From Myxococcales bacterium (GTDB lineage: Bacteria > Myxococcota > UBA727 > JABDBI01), in contig CANFCB010000008.1 in the NCBI GenBank assembly GCA_947445025.1, positions 1-41,288 on the forward strand: a DNA stretch of 41,288 nucleotides. Reading direction: 5' to 3'. The position numbers and the translations under genes are program-made. Below, in pieces: positions 8,594 to 18,526 of the stretch (within the stretch, counting starts at the first letter, position 1; every line of letters starts with the position of its first letter). Under the pieces are notes generated by a model, which was not told the DNA's origin, made no database searches, and was given only the letters and a program-made list of their open reading frames with translations.

Positions 8594-9786
8594 ACTTTAC
8601 CAACCGATTCAATCAGCCTGACACTCAAAAAACTCTTTTACTGACTTGCATATGGATAGCGCTTGCGGTCTTTGCTTATCTATTAAGTGGTGTCTTGCTG
8701 CCCTTTGTTTTTGCCGCTTTGCTGGCCTATGTTTTGGATCCAGTGGTTTCTAGGCTCTGCAGTATTCATGTTGGAAGGCACTCTTTGCCCAGATGGGCTG
8801 CTATTGTTTCTGTCTATATTTTTGTGGCCGTGTTTGTTTATTTCTTTGCCACTTTATTTCTGCCAGAAATTTATCAAGAACTGCTGCGCATGGGCAAGGC
8901 CGCTACCGAAACGCTTAACCAATTCAATGAAACAAAAATCCATGAATTAGCTGTTTACATTGACACCTTTTTGCATCGTTACAACCTGCCAATCCATATC
9001 ATTTATCCCCTCGAAAATCTGGCTACCGTTCCAGCCGTTCCGTCCTTAAGTGACCTCGGCTCCGGCCAAACGACCAATCTGATTTCCATTAATCTTGCCG
9101 AAATGATTCATAACATTGTAAAAGAATTGGGCGAATACATCCATATCCAATCTGCCGATATCGTTAACGGTTTGCAAAATATCATCCAAAAAACTGTTAA
9201 TTTTATCTTTAAGTTCTTTTTGGTTTTGATGCTGGCTGGATTCATACTGGTCGATACCGCCCGCATTAAAAAATTCCTTTTTAGCTTGGTGCTCACCAGA
9301 GATAAAGCAACTTTTGATGCCCTGCTCAACCGAATCGATATCGGACTTTCCGGAGCCATAAGAGGCCAGCTCATGATTTGCCTTATTAATGCCGTTTTAA
9401 CTTTAATTGGACTTTGGATCTTCAAAGTCAAATTCGCCTTAGTGCTTGCTACGCTTGCCGGTCTCTTCAGTCTTATTCCCATATTTGGCAGCATTCTGAG
9501 CACCATTCCCATTGCGCTGGTGGCTTTGAGCACCTCTGCCGTTACCGCTTTAATGGCAATGGGCTGGATTGTGGTCATACATGGCCTGGAAGCCAACTTC
9601 TTAAACCCAAAGATCTTAGGAAAAGCCACCCAAATTCACCCGGTAATTGTGGTCTTGGCTTTACTAACAGGTGAGCATTTTTACGGACTTGCGGGCGCAC
9701 TACTAGCCGTTCCAGTCACCAGTATCTTAATTAATATTTTCCATGCCGCGCTCTTAAAAGCCAAGGGTAATGACCAGCCCGTATAA
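8590..9786 (+). CDS. AI-2E/PerM-family membrane permease
   Basis: 398 residues with the layout of the AI-2 exporter (TqsA/YdiK/PerM) family: two or three N-terminal membrane segments containing the typical FAALLAYVLDPVVSRL, a soluble region (~residues 100-200), then about five membrane helices at 205-390 with GAIRGQLMICLINAVLTLIGLWIF and LIPIFGSILSTIPIALVAL. Members export autoinducer-2, polyols or other small solutes, and some act as Na+/H+ antiporters, so the substrate is open. The start overlaps the phosphatase stop by 4 bases. Confidence 0.9.
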   Translation: MNFTNRFNQPDTQKTLLLTCIWIALAVFAYLLSGVLLPFVFAALLAYVLDPVVSRLCSIHVGRHSLPRWAAIVSVYIFVAVFVYFFATLFLPEIYQELLRMGKAATETLNQFNETKIHELAVYIDTFLHRYNLPIHIIYPLENLATVPAVPSLSDLGSGQTTNLISINLAEMIHNIVKELGEYIHIQSADIVNGLQNIIQKTVNFIFKFFLVLMLAGFILVDTARIKKFLFSLVLTRDKATFDALLNRIDIGLSGAIRGQLMICLINAVLTLIGLWIFKVKFALVLATLAGLFSLIPIFGSILSTIPIALVALSTSAVTALMAMGWIVVIHGLEANFLNPKILGKATQIHPVIVVLALLTGEHFYGLAGALLAVPVTSILINIFHAALLKAKGNDQPV

Positions 9787-9813
9787 ATTCTTAAAAGAAA
9801 GCGTCCTTAAGGG

Positions 9814-9835
9814 AGTTGCAAACCATTTTGCAACT
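9814..9835. promoter_or_regulatory. Perfect 9-bp inverted repeat between permease and TPR genes
   Basis: AGTTGCAAA and TTTGCAACT flank CCAT. There is no T run after it, so it is not an obvious intrinsic terminator; it could be an operator or an mRNA hairpin ahead of the TPR gene. Confidence 0.4.
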
Positions 9836-9872
9836 GTCAATTTGGCTTTAAGCTTTTAGGAGAGCTGCATTC

Positions 9873-10712
9873 ATGGCCAATGATCAAGATCGATTTGAGC
9901 TCAATACGCATTCCGATTTTCATAACGAGCGAGGCATATCACTTGCTGATCGGGGCTGGTTTGACGAAGCCTTAGTCGAATTTCAAAAAGCGATCGACGT
10001 TGATCCTCGCTGCGCTGAAGCTTTTGACAACATCGCCAACGTCTATGCTGAAAAAGGCATGCACCTTGATGCCCTGCGTTCTTATTTGAAAGCAATTGAT
10101 CTCGAACCCGAAAATGCCACCGGTCATCACAATTTAGGTTGTTTTATTGCGACCCGTGGCGATGAACTTGCTGTCCTCGAGTACAGGACAGCTGCCAAAC
10201 ATGAATGGGATTTCCCCGATGTGCATTTAAACTTAGGCCTATCCCTAATTGAGCAAGGGCAAGCCATCGAAGCGATTGAAGAATTCAACGTCGCGCTGAA
10301 ATTAGATCCCAGCGACACCGATGCACGTCATGAACTCGCTTGCGCCTTGCTGGAAATTGGCAGATACCGCGAAGCCATTCACGAATTCAGACTTGTGATC
10401 AAGCAAGATCCCAGCAACCAAAGCGGGTTTGTCAATCTGGGCGTTTGCTATGCTATTAAAGGTTTCTACGAAGAATCAGAGCACGCCTATATGCGAGCTC
10501 TTGAGCTCGACGACAGCGATGTCACCGTTAACTATCATTACGCTGCTTTAAAAGCCTTGCAGGGTGCAAAAGCAGAGTCTCTTGATCTGCTTCGTCGTGC
10601 CCTTCGTATCGATCGCGGAAAAGTCATTCGTTGGCTAGAAAATGATCGCTATTTTGATTCCGTCCGCAAACTGGTAGCATTCAAAAAATTCTTTGAAGAA
10701 ACTTATATTTAA
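9873..10712 (+). CDS. Tetratricopeptide-repeat protein
   Basis: 279 residues made almost wholly of TPR units of 34 residues (about seven between residues 15 and 255). Consensus positions are well kept, for example GISLADRGWFDEALVEFQKA, NIANVYAEKGMHLDALRSYL and NLGVCYAIKGFYEESEHAYM. No signal peptide, so it is probably a cytoplasmic scaffold. AGGAGAG lies about 8 bases before the ATG. It lies 93 bases ahead of smc on the same strand; a partner role with Smc is possible but not shown. Confidence 0.88.
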   Translation: MANDQDRFELNTHSDFHNERGISLADRGWFDEALVEFQKAIDVDPRCAEAFDNIANVYAEKGMHLDALRSYLKAIDLEPENATGHHNLGCFIATRGDELAVLEYRTAAKHEWDFPDVHLNLGLSLIEQGQAIEAIEEFNVALKLDPSDTDARHELACALLEIGRYREAIHEFRLVIKQDPSNQSGFVNLGVCYAIKGFYEESEHAYMRALELDDSDVTVNYHYAALKALQGAKAESLDLLRRALRIDRGKVIRWLENDRYFDSVRKLVAFKKFFEETYI

Positions 10713-10805
10713 ATTAGTTGTGTCTATATTTTTTCGACGCGCCTGCATCGACAAAGGTTTTCCAGTTAGGTTACAGTACAAAAAGACCTAATTTAGAGCC
10801 TAATT

Positions 10806-13800
10806 ATGCGTATTAAAAAACTTGAAATATTTGGATTTAAATCATTCGCCGACCGTGTCGTCATTGATTTTGACATTGGTGTTACTGGCATTGTTGGACC
10901 TAATGGTTGCGGAAAATCCAACGTCGTCGATGCTTTACGTTGGGTCATGGGTGAGCAAAATGTAAGACACCTGCGCGGTGATACCATGCAGGACATCATT
11001 TTTAACGGCTCCCAAACCCGTGCGCCTCTGGGTATGGCCGAAGTGGTTTTGACTCTGGAAAATGATGGCAACATGGTTGCCCCCGAATACGCCAATTTTA
11101 GCGAAATTGAAGTCGCCAGGCGTTTATATAAAACCGGCGACTCCGAATACGAAATCAATAAAGTTACCTGCCGCCTTCGCGATATTACCGAATTGTTTTT
11201 GGGGACCGGCGTGGGCACAAAAGCCTACTCTATTATTGAGCAAGGCCGTGTCTCCAGCATCGTGCAGGCCAAGCCCGAAGAACGTCGACAATTCATAGAA
11301 GAAGCCGCAGGTATTACTAAGTATAAATCGCGCAGACAAGCTGCTGAACGTAAAATGGAATCCACCCAGCAAAATCTCATGCGCATCAACGATGTGCAAA
11401 GAGAAGTCGAAGGTCGATTAACTTCTCTGGAAAAGCAGGCACATAAAGCAGAAAAATATCATCAACTACAAAAAGAAATTCGTGAAATTGACATGCACCA
11501 TTCTGTGCTTCGATTTCTAGAATTAAATAACAGACAGTACCATCTAAAAACCCAGCAAGGTGGACATGCCAGTTGCGCAGATGTGCACACCATACGCATT
11601 GCAGAACTAGAAGTCATGATTGAAAGCAGCCGCCTGAATTTATCCGACGAAGAAAAGCAATTAAGCCTGGTACAAGGCATGCTTTATGAAGCAGAAAATG
11701 CCATCGCTCTTAGCAAGCAAGACATATCATTTGCCAACTCGACCTTAGAGCAAAAGCACAAGCAGATGATCTATATCAATGAAGAAACACGTAGACTCGA
11801 AGAAAAAAGCAGACAACTGCACCAAGAAAAAGAAGGCAACGAAACCGAACTAAAAATGGCCACCGAAGAACTTGCTGAAATCGAAATCAATTTGGCAAGC
11901 AAGTCAGGTGAACTGCAAACCTTGTCGCAAAGCCGAGCACAAAAAGCCAAGCTCATGCAAGATGCCCAAACGCAATTCATGCAAGCGGCGTCAACAACTG
12001 CCAAGTCTAATGCCGAAATACAAGCCATAGAGCGTCAACGTGAAAATGCTTTCACCCGTGAAAAAACACTCTATGAAGAAAAAATACTTTTACAAAAACA
12101 ACTTTTGCAAGCCCAAGAAAAACGAGATAATTTAAGTACCGAAGTCGCTCAAAAACAAACCGAACTGATTGAAGTGCAATGCGATTTGAGCAACTGCCAA
12201 ATCCAATTAAAAACCTGCACAGAAAACAACAAAAATTTAGAAGAACAAAAACATAAAAGCGCAGAAGCCTGCGTGGCCAATCAAAGTCGCCTGAAATCCT
12301 TGCAAGAAATTGAGCAAAGCTACGACTGGGGTGACGACGGTTTAAGCCGGATCATGAAAGATAAAAACACTGGTTCTATAGTTGGACTGGTTGCTGAATT
12401 TTTTGAAGCGCCTGCTTATTTGGAAGCTCTGGTCGAAGAGGTTCTTAAAAATCGCCTCGAATCAGTAGTGGTTCCCAGTAGCGATGAGATGAAATCTGTA
12501 GCGCAAGAACTGGCACAAAAGCAAGAAGGTCGCATTCGCTTTTATATGGAAAATAACGAGGCCACCAACGCTATCAATGCCTGGATTCAAGAAATACCCC
12601 TGCCCCCACAAAGTTTTTTCCTGCTACCCGAACTCAAAGTGTTGTCGTACCCAACTTTGATCAATCGTGTGCTGGGCAACATCGTGGTCGTCGAAAATCT
12701 GCAGGATGCCTTGGATTTTTGGCCGACCGCTATCGAAAAAAACATCACACTTATCACCAAAAGCCGAGAACTTCTTGAAACCGACGGCTCCATTGTCGGC
12801 GGATCGAAATCAAGCAACAGCGGTGTACTTGGACGAAAACGTGAAATCAGAGAACTGAGCTCTGAATTAGAAACTTTGCAGAAAAATCGAATCAGCTTGG
12901 AAAAAGATTGCATCAAACATGTTGAACAACGCGTATTGCTCACTAAAAATTTAGAAGAAACAAGAGCCCGTTCACAAACTTTGGCAGTTTCGCTTATTCG
13001 CCTCGAAGAAACACTAATATCTACTAAAAATGAATATAAACGTTTGCGTGACAAAGAAATTCAGCTCGAGCAAGATGCTGTCAGTATTCGCCAACTTATA
13101 GAAAACTCCAGCCTCGAATTAGAAACCCTAAAAAAAACTTGGCAAGATGCCAAGGCTGCCCACCAAGAACTTGAAAAAAACGTGTCGGGACAAGACAATA
13201 TTATGTCAACACTGGACCGTGAAGTTGCGGGCAAAAATGAGGAAGTGACCACATTTAGAATTAAGGTTGCCGCGTTAAGAGAAAGGCAAACAAGTCTAAA
13301 GCGCGCACAAGAACAAAACTTGCAGCAACAAGAAGATACCCGCAGACAAATGCTCAATCTGGCCAATCAGTTAAAGCAAACTGTCGAAGACCAAAGCCAT
13401 CTGATGACACAAAAAGAAAGTGCAGAAGGCAAGATCGGTATGGCCCAAAAAGAAAGAGATGTCCTAGGGCAAAGCCTGCAAGAAAAACGCAGCCTATATG
13501 AAACCAAGTTAAGCCATGTGCGTGCCCAGGAAACAACTATTAGCTCCGAGCGAAAAAGCCTCGAGCATCTCAAAAACTTGCTCAGCGAAATCATGCTGCA
13601 CCTGCAAGAATCGAGACTGGCAGAAGAGTCACTTTCCAATCGACTTTACGAACGCTATAAAACCAAGCCTCACGAAATTGTTGCCGATTATCATTTATTG
13701 CCAGCTCCTGAGTTTGACAGCGAAAAACGCTTAAAAGATTTGCACAAATCAGTCGACAATCTTGGCGCCATTAACCCCAATGCCATGGAAGAATTTAACG

Positions 13801-14420
13801 AACTAGCTAAACGCCACACTTTCTTAAAAACGCAAAGTGAAGATCTTGCAACCGCACTTTCCCAATTAGAATCTGCGATTAAAAAAATTAACGAGACCAC
13901 GACCCAGCGCTTTTCCGAAAGCTTTCATGCTATCAACGATAAATTCAGCCAGGTATTCCCCAAACTCTTCAAGGGAGGCAAAGCCTGGCTGGCACTGACA
14001 AATCCCGACGACTTACTGACTTCAGGCGTAGAAGTTTTTGCGCAACCACCAGGAAAAAAATTGGGCTCCATTGCCCTCATGAGCGGCGGCGAAAAAGCCT
14101 TAACCGCAACCAGTCTCATCTTTGCCATATTTTTGATTAAGCCCTCACCCTTTTGCCTGCTCGACGAAGTTGATGCGCCTTTAGATGAAGCGAACGTTGA
14201 CAGATTCAGTGCTATGGTAAAAGAAATGTCAAAGATTTCTCAATTCATCTTGATTACCCACAATAAACGCACCATGGAAGTTACTGACCAGCTTTACGGT
14301 GTCACCATGGAACAACCAGGCATCAGCAAGACTGTCCACGTTAAAATCACCCACAGCGCCCAAACAGAACTCCCACTTCCCGAAAAGATTGAGACTGAAT
14401 ATAACCCAGAACCGGCATAG
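10806..14420 (+). CDS. smc: Chromosome segregation protein Smc
   Basis: 1204 residues. The ATPase of the bacterial condensin, which organises and helps segregate the chromosome with ScpA/ScpB. The N-terminus MRIKKLEIFGFKSF and the Walker A GPNGCGKS (31-38) are canonical. Long coiled coils (~170-510 and ~680-1000) flank a hinge (~515-670, starting GSIVGLVAEFFEAPAYLE, with the Gly-rich DGSIVGGSKSS). The C-terminal head has the signature LMSGGEKALTA and Walker B FCLLDEVDAPLDEANV. Length is normal for Smc. There is no strong Shine-Dalgarno site; the start is set by the family N-terminus. It converges on recA. Confidence 0.97.
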   Translation: MRIKKLEIFGFKSFADRVVIDFDIGVTGIVGPNGCGKSNVVDALRWVMGEQNVRHLRGDTMQDIIFNGSQTRAPLGMAEVVLTLENDGNMVAPEYANFSEIEVARRLYKTGDSEYEINKVTCRLRDITELFLGTGVGTKAYSIIEQGRVSSIVQAKPEERRQFIEEAAGITKYKSRRQAAERKMESTQQNLMRINDVQREVEGRLTSLEKQAHKAEKYHQLQKEIREIDMHHSVLRFLELNNRQYHLKTQQGGHASCADVHTIRIAELEVMIESSRLNLSDEEKQLSLVQGMLYEAENAIALSKQDISFANSTLEQKHKQMIYINEETRRLEEKSRQLHQEKEGNETELKMATEELAEIEINLASKSGELQTLSQSRAQKAKLMQDAQTQFMQAASTTAKSNAEIQAIERQRENAFTREKTLYEEKILLQKQLLQAQEKRDNLSTEVAQKQTELIEVQCDLSNCQIQLKTCTENNKNLEEQKHKSAEACVANQSRLKSLQEIEQSYDWGDDGLSRIMKDKNTGSIVGLVAEFFEAPAYLEALVEEVLKNRLESVVVPSSDEMKSVAQELAQKQEGRIRFYMENNEATNAINAWIQEIPLPPQSFFLLPELKVLSYPTLINRVLGNIVVVENLQDALDFWPTAIEKNITLITKSRELLETDGSIVGGSKSSNSGVLGRKREIRELSSELETLQKNRISLEKDCIKHVEQRVLLTKNLEETRARSQTLAVSLIRLEETLISTKNEYKRLRDKEIQLEQDAVSIRQLIENSSLELETLKKTWQDAKAAHQELEKNVSGQDNIMSTLDREVAGKNEEVTTFRIKVAALRERQTSLKRAQEQNLQQQEDTRRQMLNLANQLKQTVEDQSHLMTQKESAEGKIGMAQKERDVLGQSLQEKRSLYETKLSHVRAQETTISSERKSLEHLKNLLSEIMLHLQESRLAEESLSNRLYERYKTKPHEIVADYHLLPAPEFDSEKRLKDLHKSVDNLGAINPNAMEEFNELAKRHTFLKTQSEDLATALSQLESAIKKINETTTQRFSESFHAINDKFSQVFPKLFKGGKAWLALTNPDDLLTSGVEVFAQPPGKKLGSIALMSGGEKALTATSLIFAIFLIKPSPFCLLDEVDAPLDEANVDRFSAMVKEMSKISQFILITHNKRTMEVTDQLYGVTMEQPGISKTVHVKITHSAQTELPLPEKIETEYNPEPA

Positions 14421-14448
14421 GATAACTAAAACCCGCCCTAGCTCTGTC

Positions 14449-15540
14449 TTACATAGGTGCTTCTAATTCAGCCCCTGGGTTATGGCCATTTTTGGCTTTA
14501 GGTAGACTGGCCAGCGCAGAAAAAGCATGGATGCGTTTTTCAATTTCTTGTGCAACTTCTGGGTGCTCTAGGAAATACTGACGTGCATTTTCACGCCCCT
14601 GTCCAATACGTTGACCACTAAAGCTTAGCCACGAACCACTCTTGTCAATGATGCCCATGTCCACGCCTAGATCAACCAACTCGCCATCTTTAGCAATGCC
14701 TTGTCCGTAGAGAATATCAAATTCTACTTCGCGAAACGGAGCTGACATTTTATTTTTGACAACTTTAACGCGGGTGCGATTACCAATTACTTGTTCGCCA
14801 TTTTTGATCGCGCCGATGCGTCTAATATCGAGGCGAATCGAAGAATAAAATTTTAGAGCATTCCCGCCGGTGGTGGTTTCTGGGCTACCAAACATCACAC
14901 CGATTTTCATGCGCAGCTGATTAATAAAAATCACGCAGGTTCCACTTCGAGAGATCGTTCCGGTTAATTTTCGCAGCGCCTGGCTCATTAGTCTTGCTTG
15001 CAAACCAAGATGAGAATCTCCCATTTCGCCGTCGATTTCAGCCTTGGGTACTAATGCTGCTACCGAATCAACCACGATCAAATCCAGCGCGCCCGAGCGA
15101 ACTAACATTTCTACGATCTCAAGTGCTTGTTCACCAGTATCGGGCTGTGAAATCAATACGTCTCCGGTGTTAACACCAAGCTTACGTGCATAGTTAACAT
15201 CGAGCGCATGTTCAGCATCGACAAAAGCAGCGACGCCACCACGTTTTTGGGCTTCGGCAATGGCATGCAATGTTAACGTGGTTTTACCGCTGGATTCAGG
15301 TCCGTAGATTTCGACTACGCGTCCTCTAGGGTAGCCACCAATTCCCAGCGCAATATCAAGTCCGATCGATCCAGTTGAGATCGACTCGACATCGCTTACC
15401 AGAGGCTCGTCAGCACCTAAGCGCATAATGGATCCTTTGCCAAACTGCTTTTCAATATTAGCAACGGCTAATTCCAGCGACTTTAAGCGATCTTTTTTAT
15501 TTTCGTCCATCTTTTCATGAGCAGTATGATTTTTTACCAT
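14449..15540 (-). CDS. recA: Recombinase RecA
   Basis: 363 residues. DNA-dependent ATPase for homologous recombination and SOS induction (co-protease for LexA). Walker A GPESSGKT is at 80-87, with [12 protein letters not shown] upstream, the [15 protein letters not shown] region, loop L1 and the L2 region [16 protein letters not shown], all as in proteobacterial RecA. The C-terminus is short, with a few acidic residues. GGAG about 7 bases before the ATG supports this start; a second ATG 10 codons later is less well placed. Only 16 bases separate it from the upstream S41 protease, so it is probably co-transcribed. No CTGT-N8-ACAG box appears in that gap. Confidence 0.98.
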   Translation of the reverse strand: MVKNHTAHEKMDENKKDRLKSLELAVANIEKQFGKGSIMRLGADEPLVSDVESISTGSIGLDIALGIGGYPRGRVVEIYGPESSGKTTLTLHAIAEAQKRGGVAAFVDAEHALDVNYARKLGVNTGDVLISQPDTGEQALEIVEMLVRSGALDLIVVDSVAALVPKAEIDGEMGDSHLGLQARLMSQALRKLTGTISRSGTCVIFINQLRMKIGVMFGSPETTTGGNALKFYSSIRLDIRRIGAIKNGEQVIGNRTRVKVVKNKMSAPFREVEFDILYGQGIAKDGELVDLGVDMGIIDKSGSWLSFSGQRIGQGRENARQYFLEHPEVAQEIEKRIHAFSALASLPKAKNGHNPGAELEAPM

Positions 15541-15556
15541 TACAAAACTCCATTAT

Positions 15557-18496
15557 TTAATGCCTGGACATTTTTTCTTTGACGAACGGATCGCCTACTT
15601 CAGAAAAAATAGTCAGACTTTCCCTTTGACCATAATCGTCGTCTTCACGCGCGACCACTGTTATAATATTTACGCCAGATTTCAACTTAATTTCGCGGTC
15701 AAATTTTAAATGATTTTGGCCAGCATCAAATGATTTATAAAAAACTTTTTGATCATTCACAAATAAGAAGGTATCTCGAACAGCAGTTTCACTATCAATT
15801 GAAACGGTCAGTTTGTAAGAACTTTTTGCAACAATTGGTTTCACTTTTCCCAATGCTAAACTAATTTTAGGTGGCGTCCGTCGATAGACAATCGTGGGCT
15901 GCAATGTCGATGTTCTCTTCGCATTGTCAGCGATAGCAGACAGCACTTTTACCTGACTCTTATACACAAACCCACTTAAATTATCGGAAACACGCACACG
16001 GAAAAAATTTCCGACAGAAGTCTGCAAAGACACAGGTAACGCTGCCGGAAGATAGGCCAAAACCATACTTTTATCGCTTGCTGCTCCATGCAAAGCAGTT
16101 CTTTCTGCTAAAACTTCTGCCTCGCCATTTGATTTATTGGCAACGGTTTTTGCTTGTTTGATAGGAAGCAAAATTTTCTCACTCCAAAAATCACCCATCA
16201 CGCCATCGTATAGATGCACTTGCACTTTTGCTTCAGAGACTTCTTGTTTTAAAGTAAACGATAGGCGCTCTGCGGCCGTATCACCTGGCTTCAACTCAGC
16301 CATTTTACGACGACCTTCGTTCACAAACAATTCAGAGTTTTTCAGATTTTTTAGCAGGATCCATGGCTCTTCAGCCAGGCCTGGCCCCAAGTTTTTAACA
16401 AAAACCACTAAGTCAGCCTGCTCGCCTATGTCTAAAAATCCATCACCATTACCAAGCAGCGTATCATCTAAATAATAGGTATAGGCCAAAACCGGTTTAG
16501 GCAATCCTTCAATGACAATGGGAATATCCATATTACTTAAAGCAACATTGTCATTACCCTTAATGTGCACGCGGATTAAATCCTGACGACTTATTGCTTC
16601 TTTGGGAATTTTAAACTCCACATTCCAAAGACGTTTCTGCCCGGGCATCAGTTTCCCAAATAAAAACTCACGGCCACCAAAAAGCGGTGTCACCGAATCA
16701 GAAATACCGTACACACGATAGACAGGCACTTTTCCTGTGTTTTTTATTTCTAAGTTAATATTCAAAACATCGCCGGCTTTTACAGTTAAAGGAGAAACAA
16801 CCCGTGATGCCAGCATAGGCTTATCGACCTTTTTTGCCAGCAAAGTCCAATCAATATCTAAATTTTTAAGAGCATAGAGCAATTTTTGTGCTTCTATTTT
16901 TTGCTCTTTTTCAACGAGATCTGCTGCTGCTCGCAATAAATCTTCTTTTTTACTGCCTTTGGTTGTCGCTAATAATTTTTTGGCAAAAGCAATTTCATAG
17001 TCTTCTTGATATTTTGTGGAGACCTGACGCTGCTCTTCTTCACTTGGCTCTAAGATTTTAGACAAATAAGCTAACTCATAAGCAGGTTTTCGTTTCACAA
17101 TGCGCTCGTCATCCAGATGCGATTCTAAATCTTCTTCTCTGGTGCGCATTTCTGGAAACAGTAAAACCCGTTTTTTATCATTAGCAAACATGGGTTTCAA
17201 CAAAATATCTGGGGTGATTCCCACCGATTGAATGCTTTCATCGCCCGGCGTCAAATATTGTGCAATGGTTAATTTAAGCGATGACTTGTCTGGAAAATCG
17301 TACAACATTTGCACCGAACCCTTTCCAAAAGTTTGCTCACCGACAACAACCCCGCGCCCTCTATTTTTGATAGCTCCCGCGACAATTTCCGAGGCAGAAG
17401 CAGAGCCGCTGTTGACCAATACCACAATAGGTAAACGCATTTTATGTGGGCCGGGATTGGCTTTTTCTTCTTCTCGATTTTTAGCTAAAGCACCCTGCGT
17501 AATGACAACCACGCCGCCGTCTAAAAATAAATCGGCAATGGCAATTGATTGATCTAAAAGGCCACCGGGATTATTACGGAAATCTAAAATAAGACCCGCT
17601 AACTTATTTTTTGATTTTTTCTCCATTTGCAGAATGGCAGCTTTCATATCCTGCGCGGTGTTGCCATGAAATGCTTTAATTTTGAGATAGGCAAAGCGAT
17701 TGTCCAACAATTCGCTACTGACAGATTCGACTTTAATAATATCACGCACCACGTTAATACGACGAACCACTGTCTCATTTTTTCGCTCAATAGTCAGCAT
17801 GACAGACGTTCCGGGCTTACCGCGCAATTGATCGACTGCTTCGTCAAGACCAAGATTAACGGTTGAGTCCTCGTTTATTTTAATAATTTTATCGAGGGCT
17901 TTTAAGCCTGCTTTGGCAGCAGGGGTTCCTTCTAGCGGACTTATCACTATCAAAAAGCCATCACGCAAACCAATCACCACGCCAAGACCACCAAACTCTC
18001 CGCGTGTCGCCAGTTTCATTTCTTTTGAATACTTAGGCTCTAACACGATGGAGTGTGGATCCAGCTTGCTGAGCATGCCATTGGCAGCAGCGTATTCGAT
18101 CTCATCGGCAGGAATATCTTTGGGCAAATCGGTTTCGATAAAACGGAAAATATCGCGCAGACGAAAACTTAAATCCCATAGCGAGGTCATACCGCCAACT
18201 GAAAAACTTCTGCTCTTTTTACCTACTTGCACTAAAATATCATCGTTAACCGGATCACCTATGACAACTTCGGGAACTTTTTGTTCAATAGCGCGCAGAG
18301 AAGCAAGTAGCATGTTGCGTGGATCAAATCGCTCCGGTTCCACGTACTGTTCTTTCACTAACAAGACCACGCGATTAAAAATACGCAGTTCTGATAATTG
18401 CGAATCAGTCTCGCTCTTGACGACAAAGCCTACTTGAAAACAGCAAAAAACCAAACATAAAAAAATGAAGGTTAACCGAGATTTTTTCTGAAACAT
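15557..18496 (-). CDS. S41 (C-terminal processing) serine protease with large C-terminal extension
   Basis: About 979 residues, double the length of CtpA. It has an N-terminal signal sequence/membrane anchor (~8-28), a PDZ domain (~165-250) and an S41 catalytic domain with Ser367 (GSASASEIVAG) and Lys392 (TFGKGSVQ), 25 residues apart as in Prc. Beyond ~500 come Lys-rich helices, two beta-rich CARDB-like domains (~565-780) and an SH3-like segment (~825-880), then another beta domain. The arrangement matches what I recall as the MXAN_5808-type proteases of myxobacteria. It is probably periplasmic, processing envelope proteins. The ATG at 18496 has GGAGG 5 bases before it; a GTG two codons earlier overlaps that site and is rejected. 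Confidence 0.88.
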   Translation of the reverse strand: MFQKKSRLTFIFLCLVFCCFQVGFVVKSETDSQLSELRIFNRVVLLVKEQYVEPERFDPRNMLLASLRAIEQKVPEVVIGDPVNDDILVQVGKKSRSFSVGGMTSLWDLSFRLRDIFRFIETDLPKDIPADEIEYAAANGMLSKLDPHSIVLEPKYSKEMKLATRGEFGGLGVVIGLRDGFLIVISPLEGTPAAKAGLKALDKIIKINEDSTVNLGLDEAVDQLRGKPGTSVMLTIERKNETVVRRINVVRDIIKVESVSSELLDNRFAYLKIKAFHGNTAQDMKAAILQMEKKSKNKLAGLILDFRNNPGGLLDQSIAIADLFLDGGVVVITQGALAKNREEEKANPGPHKMRLPIVVLVNSGSASASEIVAGAIKNRGRGVVVGEQTFGKGSVQMLYDFPDKSSLKLTIAQYLTPGDESIQSVGITPDILLKPMFANDKKRVLLFPEMRTREEDLESHLDDERIVKRKPAYELAYLSKILEPSEEEQRQVSTKYQEDYEIAFAKKLLATTKGSKKEDLLRAAADLVEKEQKIEAQKLLYALKNLDIDWTLLAKKVDKPMLASRVVSPLTVKAGDVLNINLEIKNTGKVPVYRVYGISDSVTPLFGGREFLFGKLMPGQKRLWNVEFKIPKEAISRQDLIRVHIKGNDNVALSNMDIPIVIEGLPKPVLAYTYYLDDTLLGNGDGFLDIGEQADLVVFVKNLGPGLAEEPWILLKNLKNSELFVNEGRRKMAELKPGDTAAERLSFTLKQEVSEAKVQVHLYDGVMGDFWSEKILLPIKQAKTVANKSNGEAEVLAERTALHGAASDKSMVLAYLPAALPVSLQTSVGNFFRVRVSDNLSGFVYKSQVKVLSAIADNAKRTSTLQPTIVYRRTPPKISLALGKVKPIVAKSSYKLTVSIDSETAVRDTFLFVNDQKVFYKSFDAGQNHLKFDREIKLKSGVNIITVVAREDDDYGQRESLTIFSEVGDPFVKEKMSRH

Positions 18497-18526
18497 ATAC
18501 ACCTCCAGTTACCATCAAATTTAAAA

